Source: Spirodela intermedia | Taxonomy: Eukaryota; Streptophyta; Magnoliopsida; Alismatales; Araceae | Length of the DNA stretch: 64,000 nt | NCBI GenBank assembly: GCA_902729315.2 | Contig: LR746264.1 | Location: forward strand, 3,016,878-3,080,877 | Direction: 5' to 3' | Shown here: in pieces, positions 49,401 to 60,434 of the stretch | Position numbering within the stretch: the stretch's first letter is position 1 | How the letters are laid out: the number at the start of each line of letters is the position of its first letter | Program-made: the position numbers and the translations under genes | Notes under the pieces: model-generated | Database searches by the model: none | What the model was told of the DNA's origin: nothing | Seen by the model: the letters and a program-made list of their open reading frames with translations, nothing else

Positions 49401-52276
49401 TGTCCGGTAGCTAAGCTGATTTCCTGGTTTACATCAGTTGGTATTATTCTGGATATGTTTACAAGACAGCATATTTAAAGATCCAATGACTGCCAAGTAA
49501 AAGATAGTGAAGAACTTGATGAAGAGCCTGGAAGGTATAGGATTGCAAAACTTCTACTTTAATGCATTATGAAATGAGTATTTGAGTGGACCTTCCATGA
49601 AAATTATTATCTCATTATTCTTCTTATTCGTCATAATATCTTATTATTCTTCATTTTTAATATATGAATGAAACAAGAATGGAGGCATTTAATCACATTA
49701 TTTACCAATATCCCGCGATTATCTGTATTTCAGGGTTCTTTACCGGTTTACTCATCCAAGGTGGCAGTCAGCGTGGTTGACAATGTCATTCTCGTGCATC
49801 AAGTTGGTGCGAAGGTTGTCATACTCTATGACCTATTTTTAGATTCTCTGGCGCCAATATCAGCTCCACTTCCTCTCCTGCTGAGGAGCATCCCTCTGGC
49901 AAGTTCATCTTCCTCTCAAGAGAGCACGCGACTGGCTGCTGCAACTGCTGATGGCAGATCGTTGAGTGGGTATGAAGGGATGATATATGGGGATGCCTGG
50001 ACCTTTCTTGTACCTGATCTTGTCTGCGATACTGAGCATGGATTGGTGTGGAAGCTCCATTTAGACCTGGAGGTGGGCCATCCGATCATCATCTCAATGC
50101 CATCATACTTCTCTTCATTCATTCCATAAGGGGATGCAGAGTTGACCACAATCCTTCTCCTCCACAGGCCATTGCTACCAGCAGCTCAGATGTTCCTTCT
50201 GTGCTTGAATTCCTTCAGCGGCGAAGATCTGACCCAATCAAGGTAGAACCCAATCTCTGTGCACATTTTATATATATATATATATAAATATTAATTTATT
50301 AATTTCAAAATCTGGGCACCGCTGCATGTTTGTCTGCCTGCTGCATGAATTTTCCAGAATAAGCAACTATGTTTAGGGATGATGCGGACCATTATTCTGG
50401 AAAGAAGGCCTGTATCGTTTATTTCTAGGGCAACAGATGCGCTGGCCGCCTCTTATTCTCAGTACAGCAAGACAGGAGCGACTGGTCAGGGAGGGCATAC
50501 GGATCGCTCCTCATCTGTGGCAGAGAATGAAGCCCAGCAGTCATCCAGTAGAGAAACAGAGAAGGAACGCCTTCAACCTCCTGCAGCCTCCACAGCTGGG
50601 AGTACTCAGCCGGGGGATTCTAATGGCGATCTCCAAGCTTCAGCTGGTGGAGAAAGGGGGGAAGGCAGTGCTCAATCTGGGTCTCCTCTTGTGCCTGACA
50701 GCAGCAGATCCTCTGTGGCAGTCTCCCCTGATGAAATGAACCGCCTCGTCTTTGCTGCTGTCGAAGAGGAGATGGCTGGAGACCTTCCATATTTAGTATC
50801 TGTAATTGTGGAGTTCCTGAAGAGGTAAGCGCCATCGTCATCGTCATCACCATCATCATCATCACCATTACCATTACCATTACCATTACCATTACCATTA
50901 CCATTACCATTACCATTACCATTACCATTACTATTACTATTACCATCATCATCATCATCATTCTTCATCATCTTCACCATCATCATCATCTTCTACAGCG
51001 CTTTAAGTGAGAAGCTCAGAGTTTCTTCAAAGGTGTATGTGATGATTGTACAGCTGCTTGCTCGCAGTGGTCACCATTCAGAGCTGGCTCAGTTTATTTT
51101 TAGGAAGGTGATTTCTCCAATCATGCTTTGCTTCTGATTACTCTAAAGTTTTGGGATAAATGTCTGATATATTTATTTTTTCCATTTTAAAAAAAATATG
51201 TTTGTTATTTAGGAGGTTGAGAACGTAGATCTAATTATTTGAAGGGTATTCCTGGTCAAGTTGGTATCTTGGAAAATATATAAAATGATAGATGATAAAT
51301 TCTCCAGAATTTATGGAAAGATGTATTCCTCAAATTTTTCATTCGGAAATCTAAATTTTATAAATTATTTTCAAGTTTTAGAGAGGTCTCTGGGATGTAT
51401 ATTTTTTATTTTTTTGATGATGCTCTTGATATTTATTTGAGGGATAGTTTTCATGCAAAATAAATACAATCAGCAATAATAATAGAATTTAAAATCTACC
51501 TATAAATAGCATCATATGGAATTATCTTGATTTATGGCTCGAATTATTATTACAATTCTATTGTTTCCAGCTTGATAATTGTTGCTTAACTGTGCATCGG
51601 AAAAATCTCATTTTTATGGATTAAATGCAAACATTTGGAAAAATCTGTGAGACCCATTTTTTCTAATTTCTGAAGCGATCGAGGGCGTAAATCAGTTCAT
51701 AAATAATAATAATTTTTCTTTTTTTTCTGGAATCATTTGTCATGTTCTTCCTCCAGATTGTGGAACCATCGAAAGATGTCGCCTTCCAGCTGATAGAATC
51801 TGGGCGTGATCATCCTCACACGAGGAAGCTGGGCGTGGACATGCTCAGGCAGCTCTCCCTCCACCATGATTATGTTCTCATGCTCCTGCAAGATGGCTAC
51901 TATCTGGAGGCCATGCGTTATGCTAGGAAGAACAAGGTGGACCTGACCTGCTCACAGTTTATTTATTTATTTATTTTAAAATAATTATTATAATATATTT
52001 ATTTTATTCTATTAATTTCGGGTGATGATGATGAGTTGACTAGAAGATGCATATGAGTTGGGGTTGACCTCCTTAGTCTGACGCTGAGTTGGGGTTGACT
52101 TCCAGGTGACCACAGTTCATCCGGGCACGTTCCTGGAGGCGGCGGCCTCTGGCAGCGGCGGCGGCGGGCCGCAGCACCTGGCGGCAGCCCTGAGGTTCTT
52201 CTCCGATTTCATCCCGGGATTCAAGGACACGGCCGATCACACCAAGTACTGCCAGATGTTGACCGTCATGGACTAG
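46489..52276 (+). CDS. Mic1-like regulator of MON1-CCZ1 (RMC1 homologue)
   Basis: Plant homologue of the third subunit of the MON1-CCZ1 guanine exchange complex, which activates Rab7 on late endosomes and the vacuole. Eleven coding exons, 695 residues: 46489-46623, 46741-47000, 48079-48232, 48536-48645, 48888-48975, 49734-50072, 50168-50242, 50358-50824, 50999-51107, 51757-51936, 52106-52276. The N-terminal half is a beta-propeller-like region (SHVYLENPPLW, GLFYDDGNKLLLSP, LGFFWTDCPACDVV, SWYVYTHESRLILLASG). A low-complexity Ser-rich linker lies in exon 8. The C-terminal Mic1 domain contains LGVDMLRQLSLHHDYVL and LRFFSDFIPGFKDTAD. All phases agree. The start at 46489 is the first ATG outside the preceding intron, and plant homologues begin similarly. 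Confidence 0.92.
50862..50943 (+). repeat. (CCATTA)n hexanucleotide array in intron 8
   Basis: About a dozen consecutive CCATTA units, flanked by (CAT)n tracts, fill most of the 174-bp intron 8 (50825-50998) of the Mic1-like gene. Confidence 0.92.
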
Positions 52277-52277
52277 C

Positions 52278-52278
<1 letters not shown>

Positions 52279-52322
<44 letters not shown>

Positions 52323-52391
52323 GATGGCAATTGGGTGTAGATCACTCCCGCTCTCTCTATATCTACTTCCAGGTGAGAGAAAGAAAGGGAA

Positions 52392-52442
<51 letters not shown>
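52279..52442 (+). repeat. Complementary (AG)n and (TC)n tracts after the Mic1-like stop
   Basis: An (AG) tract of about 42 bases (52279-52320) begins directly after the stop codon, and a (TC) tract of about 48 bases (52394-52442) follows 73 bases later. In an RNA reading through both, the two could pair into a long hairpin. Another (GA)n run lies at 52680-52718 in the spacer before the next gene. Confidence 0.9.
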
Positions 52443-52447
<5 letters not shown>

Positions 52448-52676
52448 ATGGGGGAAAAAAGTGGGTAATTTTGGCTCTCCCGTTGTGCAGATAAACAGGG
52501 GGGGGGGTCTGTCTCTCTCTCTATCTCTATCTTCATGTGAGAGAAAGAGGGCACTTTGGCTTTTGGTGAAAATAAAGAACGCTTCGCATTAGTAATATTT
52601 TTTCTTGAGGACCTTATCATAAAATGTGCTTCTACTATTATCTTTCAGCTATTTAAATATATAAATATATGTATCG

Positions 52677-52720
<44 letters not shown>

Positions 52721-53154
52721 GGTGGCCTCTTATAATTTTGACGGAGGAAGCTCCCAAATCTCAGATTCCCTTGATCGTCGATTCTACCGTCCAGTCATCT
52801 GTGCATATTTCAAAATAGAGGAGGGTAAAAATACAAAAAAAGAGGAAAAAAACAAGGTGAACTTTTCCACTGATCATTCGAACCAAGGGCCGTGTAGAGA
52901 GAGAAACATTATCGAGGATTTATTTTAAAATTATGTTAGAGAGAGACAGAGAAAGAGAGAGGCCATCCGTGGTGCAGCGAGCCGGGAGTGTTTGGTGTTG
53001 GGGGGGGGGGTGGGGGGAGGAGGAGGAGGGAGGCCAATTTCCTGCCTCTGGGCCCCCGCCAAGTTCTCGGAGAACAGGCCCCGAGAAACCCTAGAATCCT
53101 TCCTCCCGATGAGAGATTGAGGAGGAAGGATCGGAGGCCAGGTCTATCTGGGTC

Positions 53155-54649
53155 ATGGATTCCGTCTGCAGCCCGGTGAACGGCCACCACGCGGCGGCGG
53201 AGGACGCCGCCGGGAGGAACGGCGGTGCCCTCAAGAAGCTCCGCTCGTTCCCCATCGGCGCTGACGAGGTGCGCAGGGAGTTTGGGCATCACGACCCCTC
53301 GGTGGCCCGCATCAACAACGGGAGCTTCGGGAGCTGCCCCGCTTCGGTCCTCGCCGCGCAGCAGCGCCTCCAGGGACTGTGGCTCCGCCAGCCCGATGAC
53401 TTCTTCTTCAACGAGCTCCAGCCGGCTATTCTGAGGTCTCGGCAAGTGATCAAGTCCCTCATCAACGCCGACCACGTCGAGGAGGTGTCCATCGTCGACA
53501 ACGCCACCACCGCCGCCGCCATCGTGTTCCAGCGGGTCCAGCGGGCCTTCCAGGAGGGGATCTACGACAGAGGCGACGCCGTGGTTCTTCTTCACTACGC
53601 GTACGGGTCCGTGAAGAAATCAGCGCACGCGTACGTTGCGCGGGTGGGGGCGAAGGTCGTCGAGGTGCCGCTGCCGTTCCCGGTGACCTCGGAGGAGGAG
53701 GTGGTGGGGGAGTTCAGGAAGGCACTGGAGGTGGCCAAGGATGGGGGAAGAAGGAAGGTGCGGTTGGCGGTGATAGACCACATCACGTCCATGCCGAGTG
53801 TGGTGATCCCCGTGAAGCGGCTGACGAAAATCTGCCGGGAGGAGGGCGTCGAGCAGGTACGTTAGTAGCCGTATGCCTGCAAAAAAAAATCATCTGGCTA
53901 TCTGTCGCCTTGCTTCTGTGAGGAAGAAGACGAAGCTTGACGAAGATGGTGGTGGTGTCTGCTTGCAGGTATTTGTTGATGCAGCTCACGCTCTTGGGAA
54001 TGTGGAGATCGATATTAGGGAGATTGGGGCCGACTTCTACACCAGCAACCTCCACAAGTGGTTCTTCTGTCCTCCGTCCGTTGCATTCCTGTACTGTCGG
54101 AGGTCGGATGCCTCAACTGATGTGCATCACCCTGTGGTGTCAAGCGAGTATGGTAAAGGCTTGGCGATCGAGAGTGGGTGGATTGGAACACGGGATTACA
54201 GTGCTCAGCTTGTTGTACCCGAGGTAATGGACTTTGTGAACAAGTTTGAAGGGGGAATCAATGGAATTATGAAGAGGAACCATGAGAAGGTTGTGGAGAT
54301 GGGAAAGATGCTGGCAGGAGCATGGGGAACATGCCTTGGCTCTCCTCCAGAAATGAGCTGCAGCATGATTATGGTGGGCTTACCTGGTTGTCTGAGGATC
54401 GCAAGCGATGAAGACGCACAGAAATTGAGGAGGTATTTGCGAGAAGAGTTCCGAATCGAAGTTCCAACATACCACAACGCCACCATACACGGGGAGGAGG
54501 CACTGTTGGATTTGACGAGCAGTATAACTGGCTACGTCCGAATCTCCCACCAGGTTTATAATTCTGAGGAAGATTATTACAGGCTTAGGGATGCTATTAA
54601 CAAAGTCGTCAAGGGTGGGATTACTTGCCAGGACTTTCCATCCAACTAA
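53155..54649 (+). CDS. LCD: L-cysteine desulfhydrase-like PLP enzyme (class V aminotransferase family)
   Basis: Pyridoxal-phosphate enzyme of 460 residues, resembling Arabidopsis LCD (At3g62130), which splits L-cysteine to H2S, pyruvate and ammonia. Two exons, 53155-53856 and 53969-54649, with a 112-bp intron. Residues about 55-75 (HHDPSVARINNGSFGSCP) and about 100-130 (ADHVEEVSIVDNATTAAA) match the family. VDAAHALGN (Asp238) contacts the cofactor and TSNLHKW carries the Schiff-base lysine (Lys264). SGWIGTRDYSAQ and the C-terminal YVRISHQVYNSEEDY are also typical. Exon 1 is very GC-rich with strong G/C at third positions, exon 2 much less so. The N-terminus shows no clear organelle signal. 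Confidence 0.92.
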
Positions 54650-57600
54650 TGCAAAGGTATTCTAGTTAGATCTCATACAAAGATCGCTGAGCTATATTAG
54701 ATAATCGCTTTATATAGTATGAAAGTCTTATCAATTGAGAACGAGACTTTGATTTTGTGGTTTAGTTGCATGCTATCGTCAATCCGGCATTAAGTAGGTA
54801 AATAAGGGATTTGAGCGTCGTTTGTGGTGTTGTGGTTAACAGCCCTAATCCATGTAAACTTTTTTTTTTTTATGATAAAACTAGACTGCAGTGGTTCTAT
54901 AAAAAATATTATGAAACCAGTTAGCGGGAAGGGAACTATGTGTGGAGCTGTGTGTCAAGCTGAAATAACTAGGGAGCAAAGCTGGAAGCCTCTCTTCAAC
55001 TTCCAAAGAGAGCCTTTATGGGGATTTTGGATTCTGATCTATCGATCAATGATATAATCATAACTTTTCTTCATTTTTGAGATGAAAATAATAATGTTAA
55101 AAGTGGGCCTAGAATGTTGTTTTATCATCTATGGCCTACCAAAGTGGCTCTCAAAGGGTTGCCCTTTAAAATGCATGTCAATGTCTTTTTTTTTTTTACT
55201 GAAACAGTTTTATTTAATATTAAAAATCATTTTTTGAAGAAATATCCTTCGGGTTAATATTTAGATCTCTCTACTCGAAGGTTTGGCCCTTATGTTCTTT
55301 TCTTTACAAACCTACCTGAAGAGTGGATTTTGTAGTAATTCGTCAAATATTGAATCTTGAAATGAGATCTGGAAGGCCTTATGTTCTCTCAAAAGTACTT
55401 ATGTTGTCCCCGCAGTTGTCAAGTCATGAGTTGAAACAGAAATAGAACATGAGAATGACGACAGAAACTCATATCTATCCCGAGTCAATCACTCTTATTT
55501 TCAATGTTTACAATGTAAAAGATGGGGATGTAGCAGGATCTTTTGATTGTTTTTCTTATCGAAAGATGCATGAAAGAAGATCATGCAATCTAAGTGATTG
55601 TGCGAACACACACAACACACGCACACACATTTACGATCTTCTGTACATATGGACACCAATGATTTAGAAGGCGGTTAAGCGCAATTGCCTGACGTGAGCA
55701 TGTGTATTGTATGCCTAGCTAATTCATTGAATGCTTGTTCATTATGTATAATTTACTTCTCAAATAATACTGTAGATAATTTCTTGTAAATAATCAAAAC
55801 TTGGAAAGATGGCGGTTTCAGTGATTTTTTCCTTTTCTGCTGTAGAAAAACATATTGAAAGTTGACTTTGGAGACAATTAAGTCTCAATTACATGTGAAA
55901 GCGGGGATTTTTCAATTTGCCCAGGTTTTGGCCGTACAATTATGGGTTTTCGCAACAATCAAAAGTTCATGGAATGGTTTTCTAAGTTCTCTGATTTTAA
56001 CCAGTTATGGAAAATAAAGAGCCATTAATTTCAATCAGTGCAGCTCATCTGACAGTGTCTGCTCAAACAAATGCCCCATAATTGAGGCCCGTTTCTTACA
56101 TTCCTGAAATTTTTATGCTAATGTTGGTTAAATACGTTATTATAGGAGACCAGGGTTTGGCCAAGAGTACGGTGAGTCTTCTGTGGGCATTATACTCATC
56201 AAGACCGTGAAATAAGTTACATTTTAATACGGCATCTTAAGAACAGTGTTAGATGGAAGACATGTAGGGGTGGCTGTTAGAATGTTTTGATGTACTTTAC
56301 ATGGGTGAATGCTTTGGTCTCTTAAGGATTTAAACAGATATCCACAGTTGCCCGTAGATCAGAACCTGTTGGGAGGGCCACTTCCGACTTGATTCCCTCG
56401 ATAGATTTTCTATGATTGAACTTGGGAAACATTCCAAAGTTCATATAGATTAATGTCAGCAATGCAGGACGTTTTTATGACTAGGGTTGGCTTTAATCTG
56501 TCCTCGCTTCTTTGGTAAAGTTTTTCTTATGATTAAAAAGATGCAAGCTAATTCGATCTATAGTTTTATCATACATTAAAATTGACCTGATCTTATTATA
56601 ATTTGCAGAAGTAAAATACCCATGTCTTGAACTCTTTTTCTGATAATAAAAGTATAGCATCATTCAATTTGTGAAACTACCTCGGACCAAACAGATCACT
56701 GGTTGATGTTTGCTAAGATTATATCTAGTTTCATGGATGTTCTTCATGCCATCAATCAATCGCCAACTCTCTTCATGAAATCCATTTCTCTGCTGTCCAT
56801 GCCTGGTTCCTGTTAAATTATCTCTGCAGTGAACTGACTTGAAATCTACCAGTTATATGACTTATTTGAGCAACTCGCACAAATCTCTCACTCAAATTAC
56901 TATCATTTTCTTAAAAAGAGAGAAGCCTTGACCTCCCTGTCTGTCTGCAGATTCTCTCAATCCTGAGCCTGCCAGCATCGAAGGAGAATCCCAAGATCTA
57001 TTATATTGGTAGATACTGTCATAGAAGCATGAGGTTCTTCAGGCGGTACATCTTCCCTCACTGCTGGGACCGCCTCCCTCCCCCTCCCCCGCCCTGTAAG
57101 CCGGCCGATCCTTTGTTGTACTCTCTCAACATCGCAGTGGCCCCCCTGAATAAGTGGTTGGAGGGGGGAGGGAGTAAGGGGGAAGGTGCTCACCACCGGA
57201 GTTGCCGATTGTTTCAAATAAAACATGGATTATATATATATATATATTTATTTATTTCCTTTTGTCGATCTGATTGATTGGTGGTGATTATTGCATCATT
57301 GAAAGCAATGTTGGGACAATCTGATCACGAGAACCAGTGCTGTTTATGGAAAGATTATCGTGTTTAGGGCTACGAAGAAAGGGTTTGGCGCATGAGAAGA
57401 GCAGCAGAGGGGAAGGCATTTCTTCTCAAGGTTTTTGATAAATGTTCAAATCAGTGTTACTGTGTTCATATCCTCTACGGAAGAGATGTCGACCATTTTG
57501 TCGCATTATGTATTGTGTTGATATTTCCTTTAAGAAATGAAAAAAACCCAATTCGGATTATTTTATGTGATCGTCGATGAGCGAATTGAAACTATTTCTT

Positions 57601-57954
57601 TATTTTTTCATTATATAATATTTTGTTGGTATTTTCCTGAGAAAAAAAGGTGGAAACCCAGCTCAGATCAGTAATGGATTTCCAATTATGTGTTGTTTTG
57701 TTCATATAATTATTGAATAAATTGAGGCTTGTGTTCAGCAACGATGTGGATATTTCTTGAACCCCTGGGTCGGATGATCATGTAAATAACAGATCTTTTG
57801 CTTATTTTTTTTCTTGATGAAAAAATTAATACCCAATTCAGAAGCCCATGCATGGTGTTCAGCAGCGCATGGAGGGTGAATATGCATGGTGTTCCTTCTT
57901 CCTGTACTGCTGGAGCTCTCCGGCGAAGCTTCGGCTATGGCGGGGGTAGGGAAT
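54650..57954. other. Intergenic region between LCD-like gene and DGAT3
   Basis: Begins with the LCD 3' UTR and ends with the DGAT3 3' UTR (converging). A GC-rich pyrimidine stretch near 57060-57100 and an AT run at 57230-57245 stand out. A possible acceptor at about 56950 opens a frame that I cannot match to anything. No further gene is supported. Confidence 0.5.
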
Positions 57955-59502
57955 TCAAGCGGCCGCCAGGTCCAATTCCTTGTTCTCCGAGAAGAAGTTG
58001 GCCACAATCGCACCAACGTCTTGAATCCCGACGCCGACGCAGAGAGGAGGGGGCCTCACAGCCCTGGCAGCCGTGGATTCCTCCGCTGCTGCTGCTACTG
58101 CGGCGGCGGCGGCGGCGGCGGCGGCGGTGGAAGTCCGGACGCGGACATTGGGGCCTTCCTTGCACTTGCCCATGCACTTGCAGCCGACGACGGCGCCTTC
58201 CACGCCGACCCTCCGCTGGAACTCCTGCATCAGCTCCATCGCTCCTGATCTCTTGCACTTGCCCCCCATGCAGATCTCAATCCTGTCCATGGCGGCGGGA
58301 GAGTCAACGCTCTTGCTGCAGCAGGCGCTCACACTGGGGCTTCCGATGGCAGCGGCGGCGCTGCAACGGGTCAGCGAGATGGCGGCGGTGGAGGTTGCTC
58401 CTCTCCCTCCTGGTTTCTCCACCGGCTTGGTTTCTCCAGTCGCAGGTGGAGCATCTGCAGGGGCGGAGGATCTGAGGGATTTCATGTCCACGAGGTCCTC
58501 TTCTTCGCAGTCGCTGTCGCTGGACTCGGAGGAGGAGCTCGATGATGAGTCCTCGGATTCGCCGCAGTCTTTCGTATTCTGGCAGGACGCTTTCATCTTC
58601 TTCATCTTCTTCTCCTCTGATTTCCTCTTCATCTTCATCGTCATCTTCATCTTCATCTGCTCGTCGTCGTCGTCCTCCGAGCCCGAGCTCTCGTCGCATT
58701 GCTCCCCGGCGGCTTTCATGGCGGCCTTCTCTTCCTTCTTCCTCCTCTTCTTTATCTCCTTCTCCTCCGCTCTCAGCAGATCCAATCGGGCCAGCAAGAT
58801 GTCGGCCACTTCCTGCAAAATCCGAGCCAGATGAGGACCGAATCGCGAGAATCTTCATTGCAGAACACCAAGGAGGAATTCAAACGCCCGATCGAAAGAA
58901 AGCAGATCGAAGGCCATCACAGAACCGACATCTTCACTAACAAATCCCTGTCTGGAATCACGGAAGATTTATTGGAGACGAGGATCCCAAACCAGGGGGA
59001 AGAAAAGCCCAGAAGGGAATCTTTCGATCAATCTGGGAGAAGGACCAATTCAATCACCGATTAAATGGAAGAATGACCCATTCAATCACCCGATTAAATG
59101 GAGGAAAATCGAAGAGAAAATTCGAAAGACGCAGATGGAGGAGAGATTTTAAAAAACCCTTACATCCACGATCATCTTCCCGCATTCAACCTTGCCGCCG
59201 GCCATCGCCGCCAAGTCGAGGCCACCCATGGCCTGGAGCCCAACCAGCCCTTCAACCAGCTTCTCCCTCCTCTTCCCCATCATCTTCTCCTCCTTCCTCC
59301 CGCCGCACCTCACCGGCGATCCATAGTACCGGAGATGCCCATCGTCGTCGAAGCAGCCGCCGCCGCCGCTCCGCCGCTGGCGCACAGAGACGCTGCTGAT
59401 CCAACCTCCCCCACGAGGTCCCCGTCGGAGAAGCACAGCGGCGGCGGCGGCGGGATGGGATGGGGGTTCCCTCCTCAGGACGGCACCGGGGGCGACCTCC
59501 AT
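57955..59502 (-). CDS. DGAT3: Cytosolic diacylglycerol acyltransferase 3 (DGAT3), [2Fe-2S] protein
   Basis: Soluble acyltransferase that makes triacylglycerol from diacylglycerol and acyl-CoA. Two exons, 59164-59502 and 57955-58812, 398 residues. The N-terminus MEVAPGAVLRREPP and DDDGHLRYYGSPVR are DGAT3 hallmarks. The middle is Lys/Glu-rich, then Met/Lys repeats, then a Ser/Asp/Glu run. The C-terminal thioredoxin-like ferredoxin domain (about 289-380) has RIEICMGGKC and GCKCMGKC, giving the cluster cysteines, and ends with LCVGVGIQDVGAIVANFF. An Ala run of about ten to fourteen residues, encoded by GCN repeats (58100-58130), splits this domain in a loop. It lies 0.9 kb downstream of the CHUP1-like gene on the same strand. 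Confidence 0.93.
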
Positions 59503-60339
59503 GACCTCCCCGATCTGCAGCAAGAAGAGAGAGAAGGTAGAGAGAGAAAGCGAGGGGGAAACTGCAGTTAGAGAAAGAGAACTCAACCCGGGGTCTTTAT
59601 GAGAGGGGGAGGAGGGAGGCGGGAACAGACAAAAACGTGGAAATTTTAAAGTCGTTGATCTCGAAGTGGAGATACGTGGACGGTTGGGATCGTTACCGAG
59701 CGGACTCCAGGCGTGTATCCGTTAAACACGCGCCAGCCTCCACCGAACACGTTCCCGCCACTTCCGTAGAGTAAAATGACCCGTCCGATGGAGAGATCCC
59801 TGATCTAACGGATATTATGGACTTAGGTGGATGCTACGTTGGCGTCCACGTTGGAAGAGGATCGTGGGGCGCTCGCCATGTCACCCCTCCGACGATCAGA
59901 ATAGGACATAATTGTAATTATAGTATTGAGACGAGGGTATAAAACGAATAGAAGGTCAAAATGGAGCGCTCGGTCAGCGTGGAAGTCTCCCTCCCGTTCA
60001 AAAGGAGTGGTCGACCGCCGACATGGACGACTACCACAAGGAGGGGCAGTAGAAGATAAAGTTTAATAAAAGGAGCTATTTATACGTTGTTTAACACAAT
60101 CGGGATCTTACCATAAATATGCCACAAATATTAATGGGCCAGGCCCGATGGCCCATACGAGCTAATTCTGGGCCAGATACGGTCCATTATCCTTTCCTAA
60201 TCCACCGAGATCTGCTCTTTTTATATTTTGCAGAAAAACCCAGAGCGAGGGGTTTATCTCAGAACTGACCAAAACATGTACAGCACAGAGCATCATCAAG
60301 GCTTGCCCTTATTTCCAGTAAAAACTAAAATAGTAGTAA

Positions 60340-60370
<31 letters not shown>

Positions 60371-60434
60371 AAAGTAAGTATACATGGCTGGGAGTAGTAA
60401 TAGCTGGAGAGAGGGTAGTCTCTTCACTCCGCCC
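59503..60434 (-). other. DGAT3 promoter region
   Basis: Spacer between two minus-strand genes. A TATA-like CATAAAG (minus strand) lies near 59594-59600, about 95 bases before the DGAT3 start; another TATAAATA lies at about 60067-60074. A (CT)n run at about 60344-60371 belongs to the CHUP1-like 3' UTR. No gene seen. Confidence 0.45.

Noticed and set aside
50620-50989. Open frames made of Met-Val or Asn-Gly repeats
   Set aside because: Translation of the intronic (CCATTA)n microsatellite on the opposite strand.
52936-53595. Open frame of about 219 codons antisense to the LCD-like exon 1
   Set aside because: Product of high GC content opposite a clearly conserved PLP-enzyme exon.
56957-57277. 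Possible exon between LCD-like gene and DGAT3
   Set aside because: An acceptor-like CTGCAG precedes an open stretch, but the peptide (proline run, FRRYIFPHCW) matches nothing and has no partner exons.
57798-58475. Long open frames antisense to DGAT3
   Set aside because: They mirror GC-rich DGAT3 codons, are Arg/Ser/Ala-rich and resemble no protein; the minus-strand frame has the [2Fe-2S] motifs and valid splice sites.
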